Source: DATFDN01 sp963756545 | GTDB lineage: Bacteria; Pseudomonadota; Alphaproteobacteria; Acetobacterales; Acetobacteraceae | Length of the DNA: 64,000 nt | Assembly (NCBI GenBank): GCA_963756545.1 | Contig: CAVWNY010000003.1 | Location: 806,001-870,000, forward strand | Direction of reading: 5' to 3' | In this document: positions 45,484 to 53,622 of the stretch, piece by piece | Numbering within the stretch: the stretch's first letter is position 1 | How the letters are laid out: every line of letters begins with the position of its first letter | The notes under the pieces: model-generated | Told to the model about the DNA's origin: nothing | Seen by the model: the letters and a program-made list of their open reading frames with translations, nothing else | The model's database searches: none | Position numbers and translations under genes: made by a program

Positions 45484-46053
45484 TCAGGCTTTGAGCCTTG
45501 CAATCGTCGCAATCCCCACGTTGTAGCTCTGCGCCAGATCCTTGAGAGTCGCGCCGTCTGCGCGGCGCTGCCGGGCCTCCGCCTGCTGCTGCTGGGTGAG
45601 GGCAGGCGGTCGGCCCATGTGCTGCCCGCGCGCCCTCGCCCGGCTCCGGCCCTCGGCGGTGCGGGTGCGGATCAGGTCGCGCTCCACGTCCGCCAGCCCG
45701 GCGAGGACGGCGATCATCAGCCGCCCGGTGCTGGTCGATGTGTCGGCCCACGGCTCTGCCAATGACCGGAACTGCCCGCCCGCATCCACGATGCGCTTGA
45801 CGGTGGCGAACAGGTCGAAGGTCGAGCGCGCCAGCCGGTCGATGCGCGTCACCGTCACCGCGTCGCCGGGCTGGATCGCTTTCAGCATCCGCTGCAACTC
45901 GCGCCGGTCGGCCTGCGCCCCGCTCGCCTTCTCGCGGTAGATCGTGGCGCAGTCCTCGGCGCGGAGCTGGTCAAGCTGAGCGTCGAGCGTCTGACCGTAG
46001 GTGCTAACGCGGGCATAGCCGAGGCGTCGATTCTGAGGGATAGTTTCGGTCAT
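45484..46053 (-). CDS. Serine recombinase (resolvase/invertase family)
   Basis: 189 residues. Catalytic Ser17 is in LGYARVSTYGQTLDAQLDQL; the rest of the active site is TRIDRLARSTFDLF (the Arg pair). The E-helix is GRLMIAVLAGLADVERDLIRTRTAEGRSRARARG, and the C-terminal HTH is GATLKDLAQSYNVGIATIARLKA. This is the small Tn3-resolvase/Pin type, complete. No inverted sites flank an obvious invertible segment, so resolution of a plasmid or transposon is more likely than phase variation. Confidence 0.92.
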   Translation of the reverse strand: MTETIPQNRRLGYARVSTYGQTLDAQLDQLRAEDCATIYREKASGAQADRRELQRMLKAIQPGDAVTVTRIDRLARSTFDLFATVKRIVDAGGQFRSLAEPWADTSTSTGRLMIAVLAGLADVERDLIRTRTAEGRSRARARGQHMGRPPALTQQQQAEARQRRADGATLKDLAQSYNVGIATIARLKA

Positions 46054-46220
46054 ATCTTTCGGGAAGAGTAACCCATTGGCCGGGTAGGCTCAAGGGAAAT
46101 TGCCGAAAGTCCAGATTTTTGGAATATGGTCGAGAAGAAGCCCTCGAGTCCGACGACCGGACACCCCAGGTGCGGTGCGAGCCTCCAGCGCGTCGGTAAG
46201 CGCCAAGGTGGATACGGTGC

Positions 46221-46421
46221 TGCATTCGCGCCGCGGCCGGCACGCTGCCGATGACCGGGCTGAAGCTGAACCAGAAGGCTCTGGCGAGCCACATGAACGA
46301 CCTGTTCGGCGGGTCGGATGGCCTGCGCCTGCAATTCGTGCGCGCGGCGGACGGGAAAGGGCACGCGCTGGACGTGACCCTGCGGCATGTCGAGAACATG
46401 CGGTTCGACCGGATCGGCTGA
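46221..46421 (+). pseudogene. C-terminal fragment of an unidentified gene
   Basis: The frame reads IRAAAGTLPMTGLKLNQKALASHMNDLFGG and then LRLQFVRAADGKGHALDVTLRHVENMRFDRI and a stop. It looks like the end of a larger protein (a serine-hydrolase-like or similar domain is a guess), with coding character beginning abruptly at about 46220. An ATG at 46251 is available but not supported by a ribosome binding site. Confidence 0.4.
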
Positions 46422-46510
46422 AGCGCCGGCGCGGGCGTTGTCAAGTTGGCGGCCCTGGGACGGATGACACGTCTTCTACTCGGGCCGCCCATCCCCGCTA
46501 TCGCTGCATC

Positions 46511-46804
46511 TCAAGCCAAAGTATGCACGATCACGGGTCCCGCTACCGCTTTGACCGGTTCCGTCAGCAAAGGCCTCAGGTTCTGCTCGGCCCATGCTAC
46601 CCCGCGTCTGTTGGACTCCTCAGCGCCCCCATAGTCATCGAAGATGCTGATCGCCGTTACTGTGTCGTCCGACGCATAAATCACATAGTAGGCCCGGAAG
46701 CCCGGGACGTCGCTGATGATTGGGATCGCTCCCTCCTTGATTGCGCGTGCCAGATCTTCTGCCATGCCAGGCTTTGCCTTGGCTTGACGAATGGCTCCGT
46801 ACAT
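46511..46804 (-). CDS. ABM-like small monooxygenase-fold protein
   Basis: 97 residues from ATG 46804 (MYGAIRQAKAKPGMAEDLARAIKEGAIPIISDVPGFRAYYVIYASDDTVTAISIFDDYGGAEESNRRGVAWAEQN). The ferredoxin-like dimeric alpha-beta barrel pattern (G-A-I-R-Q-x-x-x-x-P-G, P-G-F-x-x-Y-Y, ISIFDD-x-x-x-A-x-x-S) is that of antibiotic-biosynthesis-monooxygenase-like proteins. No cofactor residues are defined. Stand-alone gene with decayed neighbours. Confidence 0.75.
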   Translation of the reverse strand: MYGAIRQAKAKPGMAEDLARAIKEGAIPIISDVPGFRAYYVIYASDDTVTAISIFDDYGGAEESNRRGVAWAEQNLRPLLTEPVKAVAGPVIVHTLA

Positions 46805-46984
46805 GGCTGCCTCCAACTCATCGTTGACCAGAACCGACCGGCCCAGGCGGGACCCGGGCGCCGCGCCAGGACTGGATCCTCCTGTTTAGGCTTGCGGGCC
46901 ACTCGATGAAATCGCCTCCCGAGCCGGGGCGGTATTGAAAGCGCTGTGCCGACCCACCTCGGGTCACGGGTTCGGATGCCACTG

Positions 46985-47430
46985 ATGACCGTCTTCGGAG
47001 GGACCGGATTTCTCGGGCACCGCATTGTCGAGCGCCTGACCAGCTCGGGTGATACTGTGCGCATTGCAGTGCGCCACCCGGAGCGGGCCTACGCTGGCAA
47101 ACCTCTCGCCAGACTTGGCGGCGCAGTTCCGCTCGCAGCCGACGTCCGCGACGAGAGGAGCGTGGCTGCTGCGGTCGTCGGTGTGGATAGCGTGGTCAAC
47201 GCGGTCTCCGCTTATAGTGAGATAGGGCGACGTGACTTACCAAACGGTTCACGTGCAGGGCGCGCTCAACATCGCCAGGGCGTGCGAACTGCAGAAGGTC
47301 GGCTGTCTCGTCCATATCTCCGGGATCGGTGCCGATCCGGCAACGCCGTCGGCCTATATCCGAGCGCGCGGCCAGAGCGAGCAGGAAGTGCGGCAAGCGT
47401 TTGCGCAAGCGACGGTGCTCCGGCCGAGGA
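46985..47430 (+). pseudogene. NDUFA9-like NAD(P)-binding SDR, frameshifted and truncated
   Basis: ATG 46985 starts MTVFGGTGFLGHRIVERLTSSGDTVRIAVRHPER, an atypical-SDR Rossmann start as in complex-I-associated NDUFA9-like proteins. It runs to VVNAVSAYSEIG near 47220. The sequence then continues one frame over with VTYQTVHVQGALNIARACE, VGCLVHISGIGADPATPSAYIRARGQSEQEVRQAF. It ends in unrelated DNA near 47430. So one frameshift plus loss of the C-terminal half. Confidence 0.8.
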
Positions 47431-47500
47431 AGGCACGTGGCGCAAGCTGGCCGAGCTGGCACAGAGCTACAATCTTGCCGGACAACTCAGATCGCAGCGA
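47431..47500 (+). pseudogene. Recombinase C-terminal scrap
   Basis: EGTWRKLAELAQSYNLAGQL, resembling the HTH tail of serine resolvases (compare LKDLAQSYNV in the gene at 45484-46053). Very short; context supports it, the sequence alone is weak. Confidence 0.3.
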
Positions 47501-47559
47501 TATCATCGTGGCGATTTGAAGCCGCCCGTTCCGTTGAACCGTGTGGCTGGAGGAGGTGA

Positions 47560-47712
47560 GGACGCCGAGTACCCCGGCACGTTCTCGCCGGCGCTGCTGT
47601 TGATGGAGGCGCCTGGCATCCGCGAGGAGCTGCGCGACATGGCGCGGCGGCTCGCCACCGTCGGCTACTTCGTGGTGCTGTCGAACCTCTACTATCGCGC
47701 GGTCAGGCCTCG
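47560..47712 (+). pseudogene. Dienelactone hydrolase fragment
   Basis: The frame reads YPGTFSPALLLMEAPGIREELRDMARRLATVGYFVVLSNLYYR. This is the N-terminal region of dienelactone-hydrolase-family proteins (P-A-V-L-x-x-M-D-A-P-G-I-R). The nucleophile cysteine region and the rest are missing. Confidence 0.6.
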
Positions 47713-47796
47713 GTGTTCGGCCCGGCCGTGCTCGAGACCGATAGCCCGGAGATTGACCGGATGCAGGGATGTTGATCTGAAATTCTTGAACGGCTA

Positions 47797-47915
47797 CGGT
47801 GGGTTTACGGCCTCGGTATTTGCCTTCCGCTTTCGCCTTGGCAATGCCCTCACGCTGCCGCTCAAGCATGATCTCGCGTTTCCAGGTCGCAACGCCTGCC
47901 AGAATGCCAGCATCA
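47797..47915 (-). pseudogene. Serine recombinase fragment
   Basis: The minus strand reads GILAGVATWKREIMLERQREGIAKAKAEGKYRGRKPT. That is the E-helix and linker of Pin/Hin-type recombinases (E-R-Q-R-E-G-I-A-x-A-K-x-x-G-x-Y-x-G-R-K). It lacks the catalytic N-terminus and the HTH. Confidence 0.65.
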
Positions 47916-48022
47916 GCTTGCCGTTCGTATGGGGCAGGCGAACGAAAGGGCGCAACCAAGACGGGGTTGCCGAGTTATCTCAGGCGCCGCCTTTCGTGTT
48001 TGGTGACGCCGGAGAACGAAGA

Positions 48023-49252
48023 ATGCCAGGGATTAGGATCACCGCACCCACCAAGGACCAAATTCTGCAGTCGGGTCAACTACAGGTAACCGGGATCGCA
48101 ACCGGTGATCGGGCCGGCGGCGGCCGCATCCCCGAGAAAAATTGGCCGGCCGAAGACGTCACCGTTCAAGTTGGCTCTGCCCCCTCGGTATCGGGAATTC
48201 TGAGCAACTACGATGACGGGCTGAACACGTGGGAATTCAGCGCATCCATTCACCTTGCGACGCTTGGAAGCCAGAAACTCACCGCTATTGCGTCCCTTAC
48301 ACGTCCTGATTTCGACGAACCTGGTAATCCGCTCAAAAAATTTTCGTCTCAGCCCTTTACGGTAGACATCACCGTTGGGGTCGGAACTAGCGCGAGACCA
48401 GCCTTGGCCCTCTTTCCCCAAGGGGAATTACACTCGCTCTATGCTGCCTGGAAAGCACAAGGCAACGACGTGAGAATCTACTGGTCCTCATTTATCGAGA
48501 ATAGATGGGCGGCCCCGAAGCAGGTCATGGGGGTCGGAACTAGTGATGGACCGGCTTTGGCTGCCTTTAACGGTAATCTCTATGCGGTCTGGAAGGGACT
48601 AGGAAGTGACGTAGGGATTTACTGGTCGTCTTTCGATGGGGGTAACTGGGCGGATCAGAGCCGGATCAATGGAGTCGGAACTAGTGCGGGGCCGTCGGTG
48701 GCTGTCTTTAACAATAAGCTTTATGCCGCCTGGAAAGGGCAGGGAGACGACGTGAGGATTTACTGGTCGTCCTTTGACGGGAGTGGCTGGGCGAATCAGA
48801 GGCAGATCAATGGGGTTGGAACTAGCACGGGGCCGTCGGTGGCCGCCTTTAATAATAAGCTTTATGCCGCCTGGAAAGGGCCGGGAAACGACGTTAGGAT
48901 TTACTGGTCGTCTTTTGACGGGAGTGGCTGGGCGAATCAGAGCGAGATCAATGAAGCCGGAACTAGCACGGGGCCGTCGGTGGCTGTCTTTAACAATAAG
49001 CTTTATGCCGCCTGGAAAGGGCAGGGAAACGACGTGAGGATTTACTGGTCATCCTTTGACGGGAGTAGCTGGGCGAATCAGAGGCAGATCAATGGGGTCG
49101 GAACTAGCACGGGGCCGTCCTTGGCTTACTTTGACAACTCCAATAGGCTCTATGCCGCCTGGAAAGGGCTTGGAGACGATGTAGGGATTTACTGGTCGTC
49201 TTTCGATGGGAGTAACTGGGAGGATCAGAAACAAATCTGGAGTCAAAGCTAG
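48023..49252 (+). CDS. Six-repeat beta-propeller-like (lectin-like) protein
   Basis: 409 residues; GGAGAACGAAG before ATG 48023 is a good ribosome binding site. Residues 1-119 look like an Ig-like beta domain (GIRITAPTKDQILQSGQLQV ... EFSASIHLATLGSQKLTAIA). From residue 120 there are six repeats, four of exactly 47 residues and 51 at each end, of the type VGTSxGPSVAxFNNKLYAAW followed by KGxGxDVRIYWSSFDGSxW. One four-stranded blade per repeat would make a six-bladed propeller, as in fucose-lectin-like and tachylectin-like proteins. No signal peptide. Base composition is more AT-rich than the core, suggesting transfer. The stop TAG overlaps the IS5 insertion point. Confidence 0.75.
   Translation: MPGIRITAPTKDQILQSGQLQVTGIATGDRAGGGRIPEKNWPAEDVTVQVGSAPSVSGILSNYDDGLNTWEFSASIHLATLGSQKLTAIASLTRPDFDEPGNPLKKFSSQPFTVDITVGVGTSARPALALFPQGELHSLYAAWKAQGNDVRIYWSSFIENRWAAPKQVMGVGTSDGPALAAFNGNLYAVWKGLGSDVGIYWSSFDGGNWADQSRINGVGTSAGPSVAVFNNKLYAAWKGQGDDVRIYWSSFDGSGWANQRQINGVGTSTGPSVAAFNNKLYAAWKGPGNDVRIYWSSFDGSGWANQSEINEAGTSTGPSVAVFNNKLYAAWKGQGNDVRIYWSSFDGSSWANQRQINGVGTSTGPSLAYFDNSNRLYAAWKGLGDDVGIYWSSFDGSNWEDQKQIWSQS
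48380..49249 (+). repeat. Tandem 141-bp repeats inside the propeller gene
   Basis: Repeat starts at 48380, 48533, 48674, 48815, 48956 and 49097; starts from the second on are spaced exactly 141 bp. Repeats 3 to 5 are nearly identical in DNA, including silent positions (AATAATAAGCTTTATGCCGC and AACAATAAGCTTTATGCCGC), so they expanded recently by duplication. Confidence 0.93.
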
Positions 49253-49389
49253 GGCCTGTCGTCAATCTCGACCAGTGGCTTCCCAATTCGGCGCCGGCTC
49301 GGTGAGTCCGGATTGCAACATCCGGCGGTAATCAGCACCACATGACGAAATAGCCGGTTCCGGCGCGGCGGGTTTTTCGATTCGTAGGC

Positions 49390-49411
49390 GGTCAGCTTTG
49401 GGGAGCTGACC
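49390..49411 (+). promoter_or_regulatory. Hairpin abutting the IS5 transposase start
   Basis: GGTCAGCT (49390-49397) pairs with AGCTGACC (49404-49411) across a TTGGGG loop and ends 1 base before the ATG at 49413. In a read-through transcript it would hide the ribosome binding site, a known way for IS elements to limit activation by outside promoters. Confidence 0.5.
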
Positions 49412-49412
49412 G

Positions 49413-50169
49413 ATGCGCCGCTACGGACTTCGCGACGACCAGTGGGACCGGATCAAGGACCTGTTGCCGGGAAGCGAGGGGTGGGTCGGCGTGACCGCGG
49501 CGGACAACCGCCTGTTCGTTGAAGCGGTACTCTACCGCTACCGAGCCGGTATTCCCTGGCGCGATCTGCCGGATCGCTTCGGCGACTGGAAGAACACCCA
49601 TCGGCGTTTCAGCCGCTGGGCGAAATCCGGGGTCTGGAAACGGCTGTTTCAGCATCTCGCCGCCGATGCCGACAACGAATACGCGATGCTCGACAGCACC
49701 ATTGTGCGAGCCCATCAGCACAGTGCAGGCGCTAAAAAAAGACGATGAGGACCAAGCCATCGGGCGCTCGCGGGGCGGATTGAGCACCAAGATTCATGCC
49801 ATGGTCGATGCGCTCGGCAATCCGGTCGGTTTCCATCTGACCGGTGGCGAGGCGCACGACCTGGTGGGTGCCGACCGCCTGTTGCCGGATATGCAGGCCG
49901 ACGTGTTGATCGCCGACAAGGCATTCGACGCCGACGAGCGGGTCATTGAGCCGCTGGCGGAAGCGGGCAAGACCGTCGTAATCCCGCCAAAGGCTAATCG
50001 CCGGGTGCCCCGCAAATTCGATCGCCATGTCTACAAGGAACGCCACCTGATCGAGAACTTCTTCGCGAAACTCAAGCAGTTCCGCGCCATCGCCACACGC
50101 TATGATAAGACCGCGCGCAACTTCCTCGCTGCCGTCTACCTCGCCGCCAGCGCAATTTGGCTCAATTGA
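49413..50169 (+). CDS. IS5-family transposase in two frames joined at A7
   Basis: Frame 1 from ATG 49413: MRRYGLRDDQWDRIKDLLPG (DUF4096-type N-terminus), ADNRLFVEAVLYRYRAGIPWRDLPDRFGDWKNTHRRFSRW, and the first catalytic Asp in AMLDSTIVRAHQHSAGAKK; it stops at TGA soon after. Frame 2 continues GRSRGGLSTKIHAMVDALGNP, VLIADKAFDADERV (second Asp) and VYKERHLIENFFAKLKQFRAIATRYDK (Glu). The switch is at AAAAAAAG (49734-49741), moving to the next frame, as expected for programmed slippage in IS427-type elements. Full product about 250 residues. Confidence 0.9.
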
Positions 50170-50180
50170 CGACAGGCCCT

Positions 50181-50463
50181 AGCAGCAGTGATCAGGCCGA
50201 AAACAGTGCGCGCTGTGGAGTCGAGCTTGACGTCGCAGGGGATGTTGGAGATCATCGGCGGACGTGAGCCGCGGTGCTGTCGCGAATGATGTGGAAACTC
50301 GGCTCGGTGAGATCTCCGACGGACAAGGTTATCGGGTCAGGCTGCCAGGTCAATGCATTGAGGGATGAGCCTCGTAACCGGGGCAAATTGCCGGGCGGCA
50401 AGGTTGCACTGAGAGCGACGGTATGATTCACGCTCTGGATGCCGTTGCCGTGTCCAGCCCCCA
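50181..50463. other. 283 bp without a recognisable gene
   Basis: DNA between the IS5 right end and the IS3 remnant. Open frames here have no familiar motif. It was continuous with the 3' side of the propeller gene before IS5 inserted. Confidence 0.5.
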
Positions 50464-51253
50464 TTGAGTGGTCCGGGCAGAATTTTAGTGGAGCATGGCA
50501 GCGGGCGGCTGATGTGATCCGGTCGGCCCTGGGAGGCTGGTGGCATCGGCATGGTCGGGATGACCATTTCCGGCGCTGGCGGCCGATACCCCAAGGCGGA
50601 GTGGGGCCGGACGGTGTTGGAATGCACGCGCCATTGCTCGAGCAGCACCTTGGCCTCAGCCAGGGTGTTGAACACCTCCGCGTTGAGCGGCTCGTCGCGC
50701 AGCTTCCCATTGAAGCTTTCCACATAGCCGTTCTCCCAGGGGCTACCCGGTTCGATGTAGGCTGTCTTGGCACCGACGCCGTCGATCCAGCCCTTCACGG
50801 CTGTGGCCACGAACTCGGGTCCGTTGTCGGAGCGGATGTAGGCCGGCGTGCCACGGGCGATGAACAGGTCCGCTAACACGTCGGTCACGTCAGCCGAGCC
50901 CAGCCTGCGTGCCACCCGGATCGCCAAGCACTCGCGGGTGAACTCGTCCACCACGTTCAGCATGCGGATCTTGCGCCCGTCCCGGGTGCGGTCCTCGACG
51001 AAATCGTATCCCTCCGTAGCCCTTCCACGGACTGCGTCCGTGGAACCTTCGGCTACTCCGCCCAGACATGATTAGGCTTCTCCGGCCGCAGCCGCACGCA
51101 GGAGCCGTCGTTCAGCCACAACCGCCCGCGCTTCGGCTGGCGCGCGGGCACCTTCAACCCTTCGCGCCGCCAGATCCGCTCCACGCGCTTGTGGTTCACC
51201 CGCCAGCCCTCGGCCCGCAGCAAGGTGGTGACACCGCCGATAGCCACGATCAC
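50464..51253 (-). pseudogene. IS3-family transposase OrfB remnant
   Basis: The N-terminal part (51253 to about 51059) reads LLRAEGWRVNHKRVERIWRREGLKVPARQPKRGRLWLNDGSCVRLRPEKPNHVWA. After a 50-bp insertion the catalytic domain continues (from about 51008) DFVEDRTRDG then MLNVVDEFTRECLAIRVARRLG, IRSDNGPEFVATAVKGWI, and ENGYVESFNGKLRDEPLN with TVRPHSALGYRPPAPE, the DDE core of IS3. There is also a 1-bp frameshift near 51238, no OrfA, and the 5' end abuts the formate/nitrite channel remnant. Dead element. Confidence 0.88.
51009..51058. repeat. 50-bp palindromic insertion inside the IS3 transposase
   Basis: Extra DNA interrupts the codon run NHVWA-YDFVED of the transposase. Its core is a perfect inverted repeat TTCCACGGAC (51023-51032) and GTCCGTGGAA (51036-51045) with a TGC loop, and an outer pair GTAGCC/GGCTAC. 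It adds a TAG stop and shifts the frame. Looks like a small palindromic mobile repeat (REP/RPE-like). Confidence 0.7.
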
Positions 51254-51307
51254 CAGTGCGGATTGAGCGACACGGAACGGGAGAGCGTGAGGGTACTGGC
51301 GTCCCCG

Positions 51308-52059
51308 CGGTCTCCAGTGATTTACGAGGTGGTCCGCCGGGAAGGCGAAGAAGAGTTGCGTCGTCCCCCCGGATCGCTGTTCTGGTCCGGGCCGCGGCGG
51401 GCGTGACGATCATGGCCTCCGTCATCGCCGAGAGGGCCTTGCGCCACAAGCAGCCGGCCAGCATCCCGTGGCGCGAGCCGGTGACCGACATCGGCTACAG
51501 CCTCGGTTTCCTGATGGTGATTCTCGGGCGCATGCAGCTCTTCACCGAGCAGACGATCGTCACGGTGCTGCCCGTTATGGTCGAACCGAGCTGGCGGAGG
51601 TTCGGTGGCACGGCGCGGCTGTGGGCAATCGTCTTCGTCGCCAACATGCTCGGAGCCTGTGCGGCCGCCCTGATTGATGTCCGTCTTCACTTGATAGGCC
51701 GGGACCTAATGGCATCAATGCTCGAAGTCTCGAGCCGACTGCTGCGCGAGACGCCGCTGAACTTGCTGCTCCAAGGCGTGCCGGCCGGGTTCCTGATTGC
51801 GTCGGTCTCCTGGATTCGCGCCGGCGTCACCAACGGTGAGTTCTCGATCGTGCTGGCGCTCACGTATGCCATCGCGCTCGGCGGCTTCACGCATGTCGTC
51901 GCCGGCGCCGCGGAGACCTTCCTGCTGCTGTTCGCAGGCCAAGTCGGATTGGGCCACGCCCTGGGTGGGATCATACTCCCCGCGCTGGCCGGGAACGTGA
52001 TTGGCGGGACCGGCCTTTCCGCCCTCCTGGCACACGCCCAGGTTCGTCAGGAACTCTGA
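51308..52059 (+). pseudogene. Formate/nitrite transporter (FNT) family remnant
   Basis: One frame reads IYEVVRREGEEELRRPPGSLFWSG, the cytosolic N-terminus of YfdC-type FNT proteins. A 1-bp loss near 51390 shifts to AAAGVTIMASVIAERALRH, then GYSLGFLMVILGRMQLFTEQTIVTVLPVM, WAIVFVANMLGACAAALI, FLIASVSWIRAGVTNGEFSI, GFTHVVAGAAETFLLLFAGQ and GHALGGIILPALAGNVIGGTGLSALLAHAQV. The FNT pore helices are intact, but the start is lost next to the IS3 remnant and the frame is broken. Intact members conduct formate, nitrite or similar anions. Confidence 0.82.
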
Positions 52060-52509
52060 AGCAGGATTGCGCACGGACGACCGGCGGGCCGGATCAGCTC
52101 AAACTGGCGGCTCCCATGAGGTCGGCGGCTACGCCGAGAGGGAGGTGCGGCTCGATCATCTCGAATTTCTCCGGGAGACTCGGAAAGCCGGAGCACCTGA
52201 CGGGAGCTGTCGTGTTCCTTAGGTCGCACATCGGCGCTTGTTGTTGATGGTCGCTGGGCAGTGGGTGGCTCTCCCGCCGTCGGCGATGATCATGCCGTCA
52301 TTCGGTTGGAGGGCGAACTCACCCGCCGGCCGGGATCGGTGCGAACCGGATGGCCTGCTTCTGCGCCACAAGCGCCAGCCGACACACGGCGAACACCTGC
52401 GCCTGCGGCATCGCTCGCTCGGTGCGCTCCGCAACATCAGCGGCGAAGTCGCGGTAATACGGGACCTCCATCCGGCTGCAGTCGATGAGCCGCGTCTCGC
52501 TCCGGGTGA
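52060..52509. other. 450 bp without a recognisable gene
   Basis: Between the FNT remnant and the outer-membrane protein gene. Minus-strand frames here (for example VAERTERAMPQAQVFAVCRLALVAQ) are open but match nothing I know. Could be decayed coding DNA. Confidence 0.45.
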
Positions 52510-53379
52510 CTAGAAGGTGAAATTCACCATCAGCATAGGCCCGCCCAGCGACAGGTGCTTTACGACGGCATCGCCGGCCTGCTCGAACGACAAGTAGCGA
52601 TAGGTTGCCGACACTGCCCCCCAGTTGGCCTGGTAGCCTAGACCGGACGAGATCTGCCATGTGAGCTGCGAGCCGCCCGTGCCGATGTCAAAGTAATAGG
52701 GGATGAACAGCCGAGTATCCCCAAGCCGAATCCGGCCGCGGACGCCGCCGATGCCGTTCCAGATGTTCTGGGCGCCGGAAATACCTCCGAGCCCACCGAA
52801 TGTCGCGCCGTTACCCCGAGGGCCGGTCACTGCGAAGGCCAGGCTATAGTCTGTGGTGGCGTTCACCCTGAGGAGACGAAATCCGGCGATCACATCCAGG
52901 TTGCCCCAGTCACGCTGGAGCAGGGTGTAGCCGCCCGCGAGGGTCCAGATCACGGTTTTGGAGGTGGTACCGGTGCTGGTCTCCAGCGAACGCGAGATCG
53001 GCATCGAGGGCAGTCCGAAAAAATCGAGCGATTTGATGTGGCTGTTTGTGGTGCTGAAGCGCGTGTACATGAAGTCGGTCAACAGCGAGAACGGGCCATT
53101 CCGGGCGTCCGCCGCGAACGCTGCGGCGATGTCGAGATGGGTCAGATAATCTCCGGGTCCGCTGGAAACATCAGTCGGCAACCTGCCGCCGAGGGCCGGT
53201 GGCAGGCGGTAGTTCAGCGTTGCGTGGAATTCCGGCAACCAGAGATAAGGTGCGATGTTAACGGTCCAGCCGGTTTGGCCGGCGGCCTGCCCCCGGCTTG
53301 CCGGCTGTTGAGCCCGTGCACCTGCGCCGGCTACCAGCAATAAGGTGATTGTTCTTGCGATAACGGCTCGAACACGCAT
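52510..53379 (-). CDS. Outer-membrane beta-barrel protein
   Basis: 289 residues. Signal peptide RVRAVIARTITLLLVAGAGARAQ is followed by amphipathic strands (WTVNIAPYLWLPEFHATLNYRL, FSLLTDFMYTRFSTTNS, VIWTLAGGYTLLQRDWGNLDVIAGFRLLRV, RLFIPYYFDIGTGGSQLTWQISSGLGYQANWGAVSATYRYLSF). It ends LMVNFTF, with the terminal Phe of outer-membrane barrels. Family: small OmpA/porin-like barrels of proteobacteria; cargo unknown. A copy of the shared motif lies about 120 bp upstream, so it is a likely AraC target. Confidence 0.8.
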   Translation of the reverse strand: MRVRAVIARTITLLLVAGAGARAQQPASRGQAAGQTGWTVNIAPYLWLPEFHATLNYRLPPALGGRLPTDVSSGPGDYLTHLDIAAAFAADARNGPFSLLTDFMYTRFSTTNSHIKSLDFFGLPSMPISRSLETSTGTTSKTVIWTLAGGYTLLQRDWGNLDVIAGFRLLRVNATTDYSLAFAVTGPRGNGATFGGLGGISGAQNIWNGIGGVRGRIRLGDTRLFIPYYFDIGTGGSQLTWQISSGLGYQANWGAVSATYRYLSFEQAGDAVVKHLSLGGPMLMVNFTF

Positions 53380-53501
53380 CAATTGGCTCCCCCTTTCGGC
53401 TGACGGGTGCGGTGCACCAGCTCGAGCGCGTTAAGCATTGCGGGGACGCTCCGCCTAACCGGTCCGCGTCGTCCTATTTTTGGACTGTGGTTATCGGGAT
53501 T

Positions 53502-53523
53502 CCTATGGCCAAAGCGGCAATTT
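53502..53523 (-). promoter_or_regulatory. Shared motif, copy 1 (upstream of outer-membrane protein)
   Basis: Plus-strand CCTATGGCCAAAGCGGCAAT. Consensus over the four copies: CCTATGGCnAAAnCGGnAwT (w = A or T). It is 123 bp upstream of the outer-membrane protein start and in the same orientation relative to the gene as the other copies. Probable AraC-type binding site. Confidence 0.55.
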
Positions 53524-53622
53524 GGTACCGAAGCTTTGCGGACGTCTGCTGCGGCGACGAATTTCCCTGCGGGATTTCACCACAGCCGGACAGCGGGATG
53601 GTAGCCGGTTCGGAGACCGACC

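Larger units (their letters stand above)
49252..50179 (+). mobile_element. IS5-family element (IS427-type), 928 bp
   Basis: Terminal repeats GGGCCTGTCGTCAAT at the left and, inverted, at the right (ATTGACGACAGGCCC ending 50179), flanked by TA on both sides (49250-49251 and 50180-50181). It inserted in the stop-codon region of the propeller gene without altering it: CTA precedes and TAG follows. Both transposase frames are present, so it looks complete. Confidence 0.93.

Noticed and set aside
45484..46053. Invertible-promoter or phase-variation system driven by the serine recombinase
   Set aside because: I found no inverted crossover sites flanking a promoter or gene near it.
48380..49249. 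CRISPR-like repeat array
   Set aside because: The 141-bp repeats are in-frame codons of one protein, without spacers; no cas genes. No CRISPR array was seen anywhere in the window.
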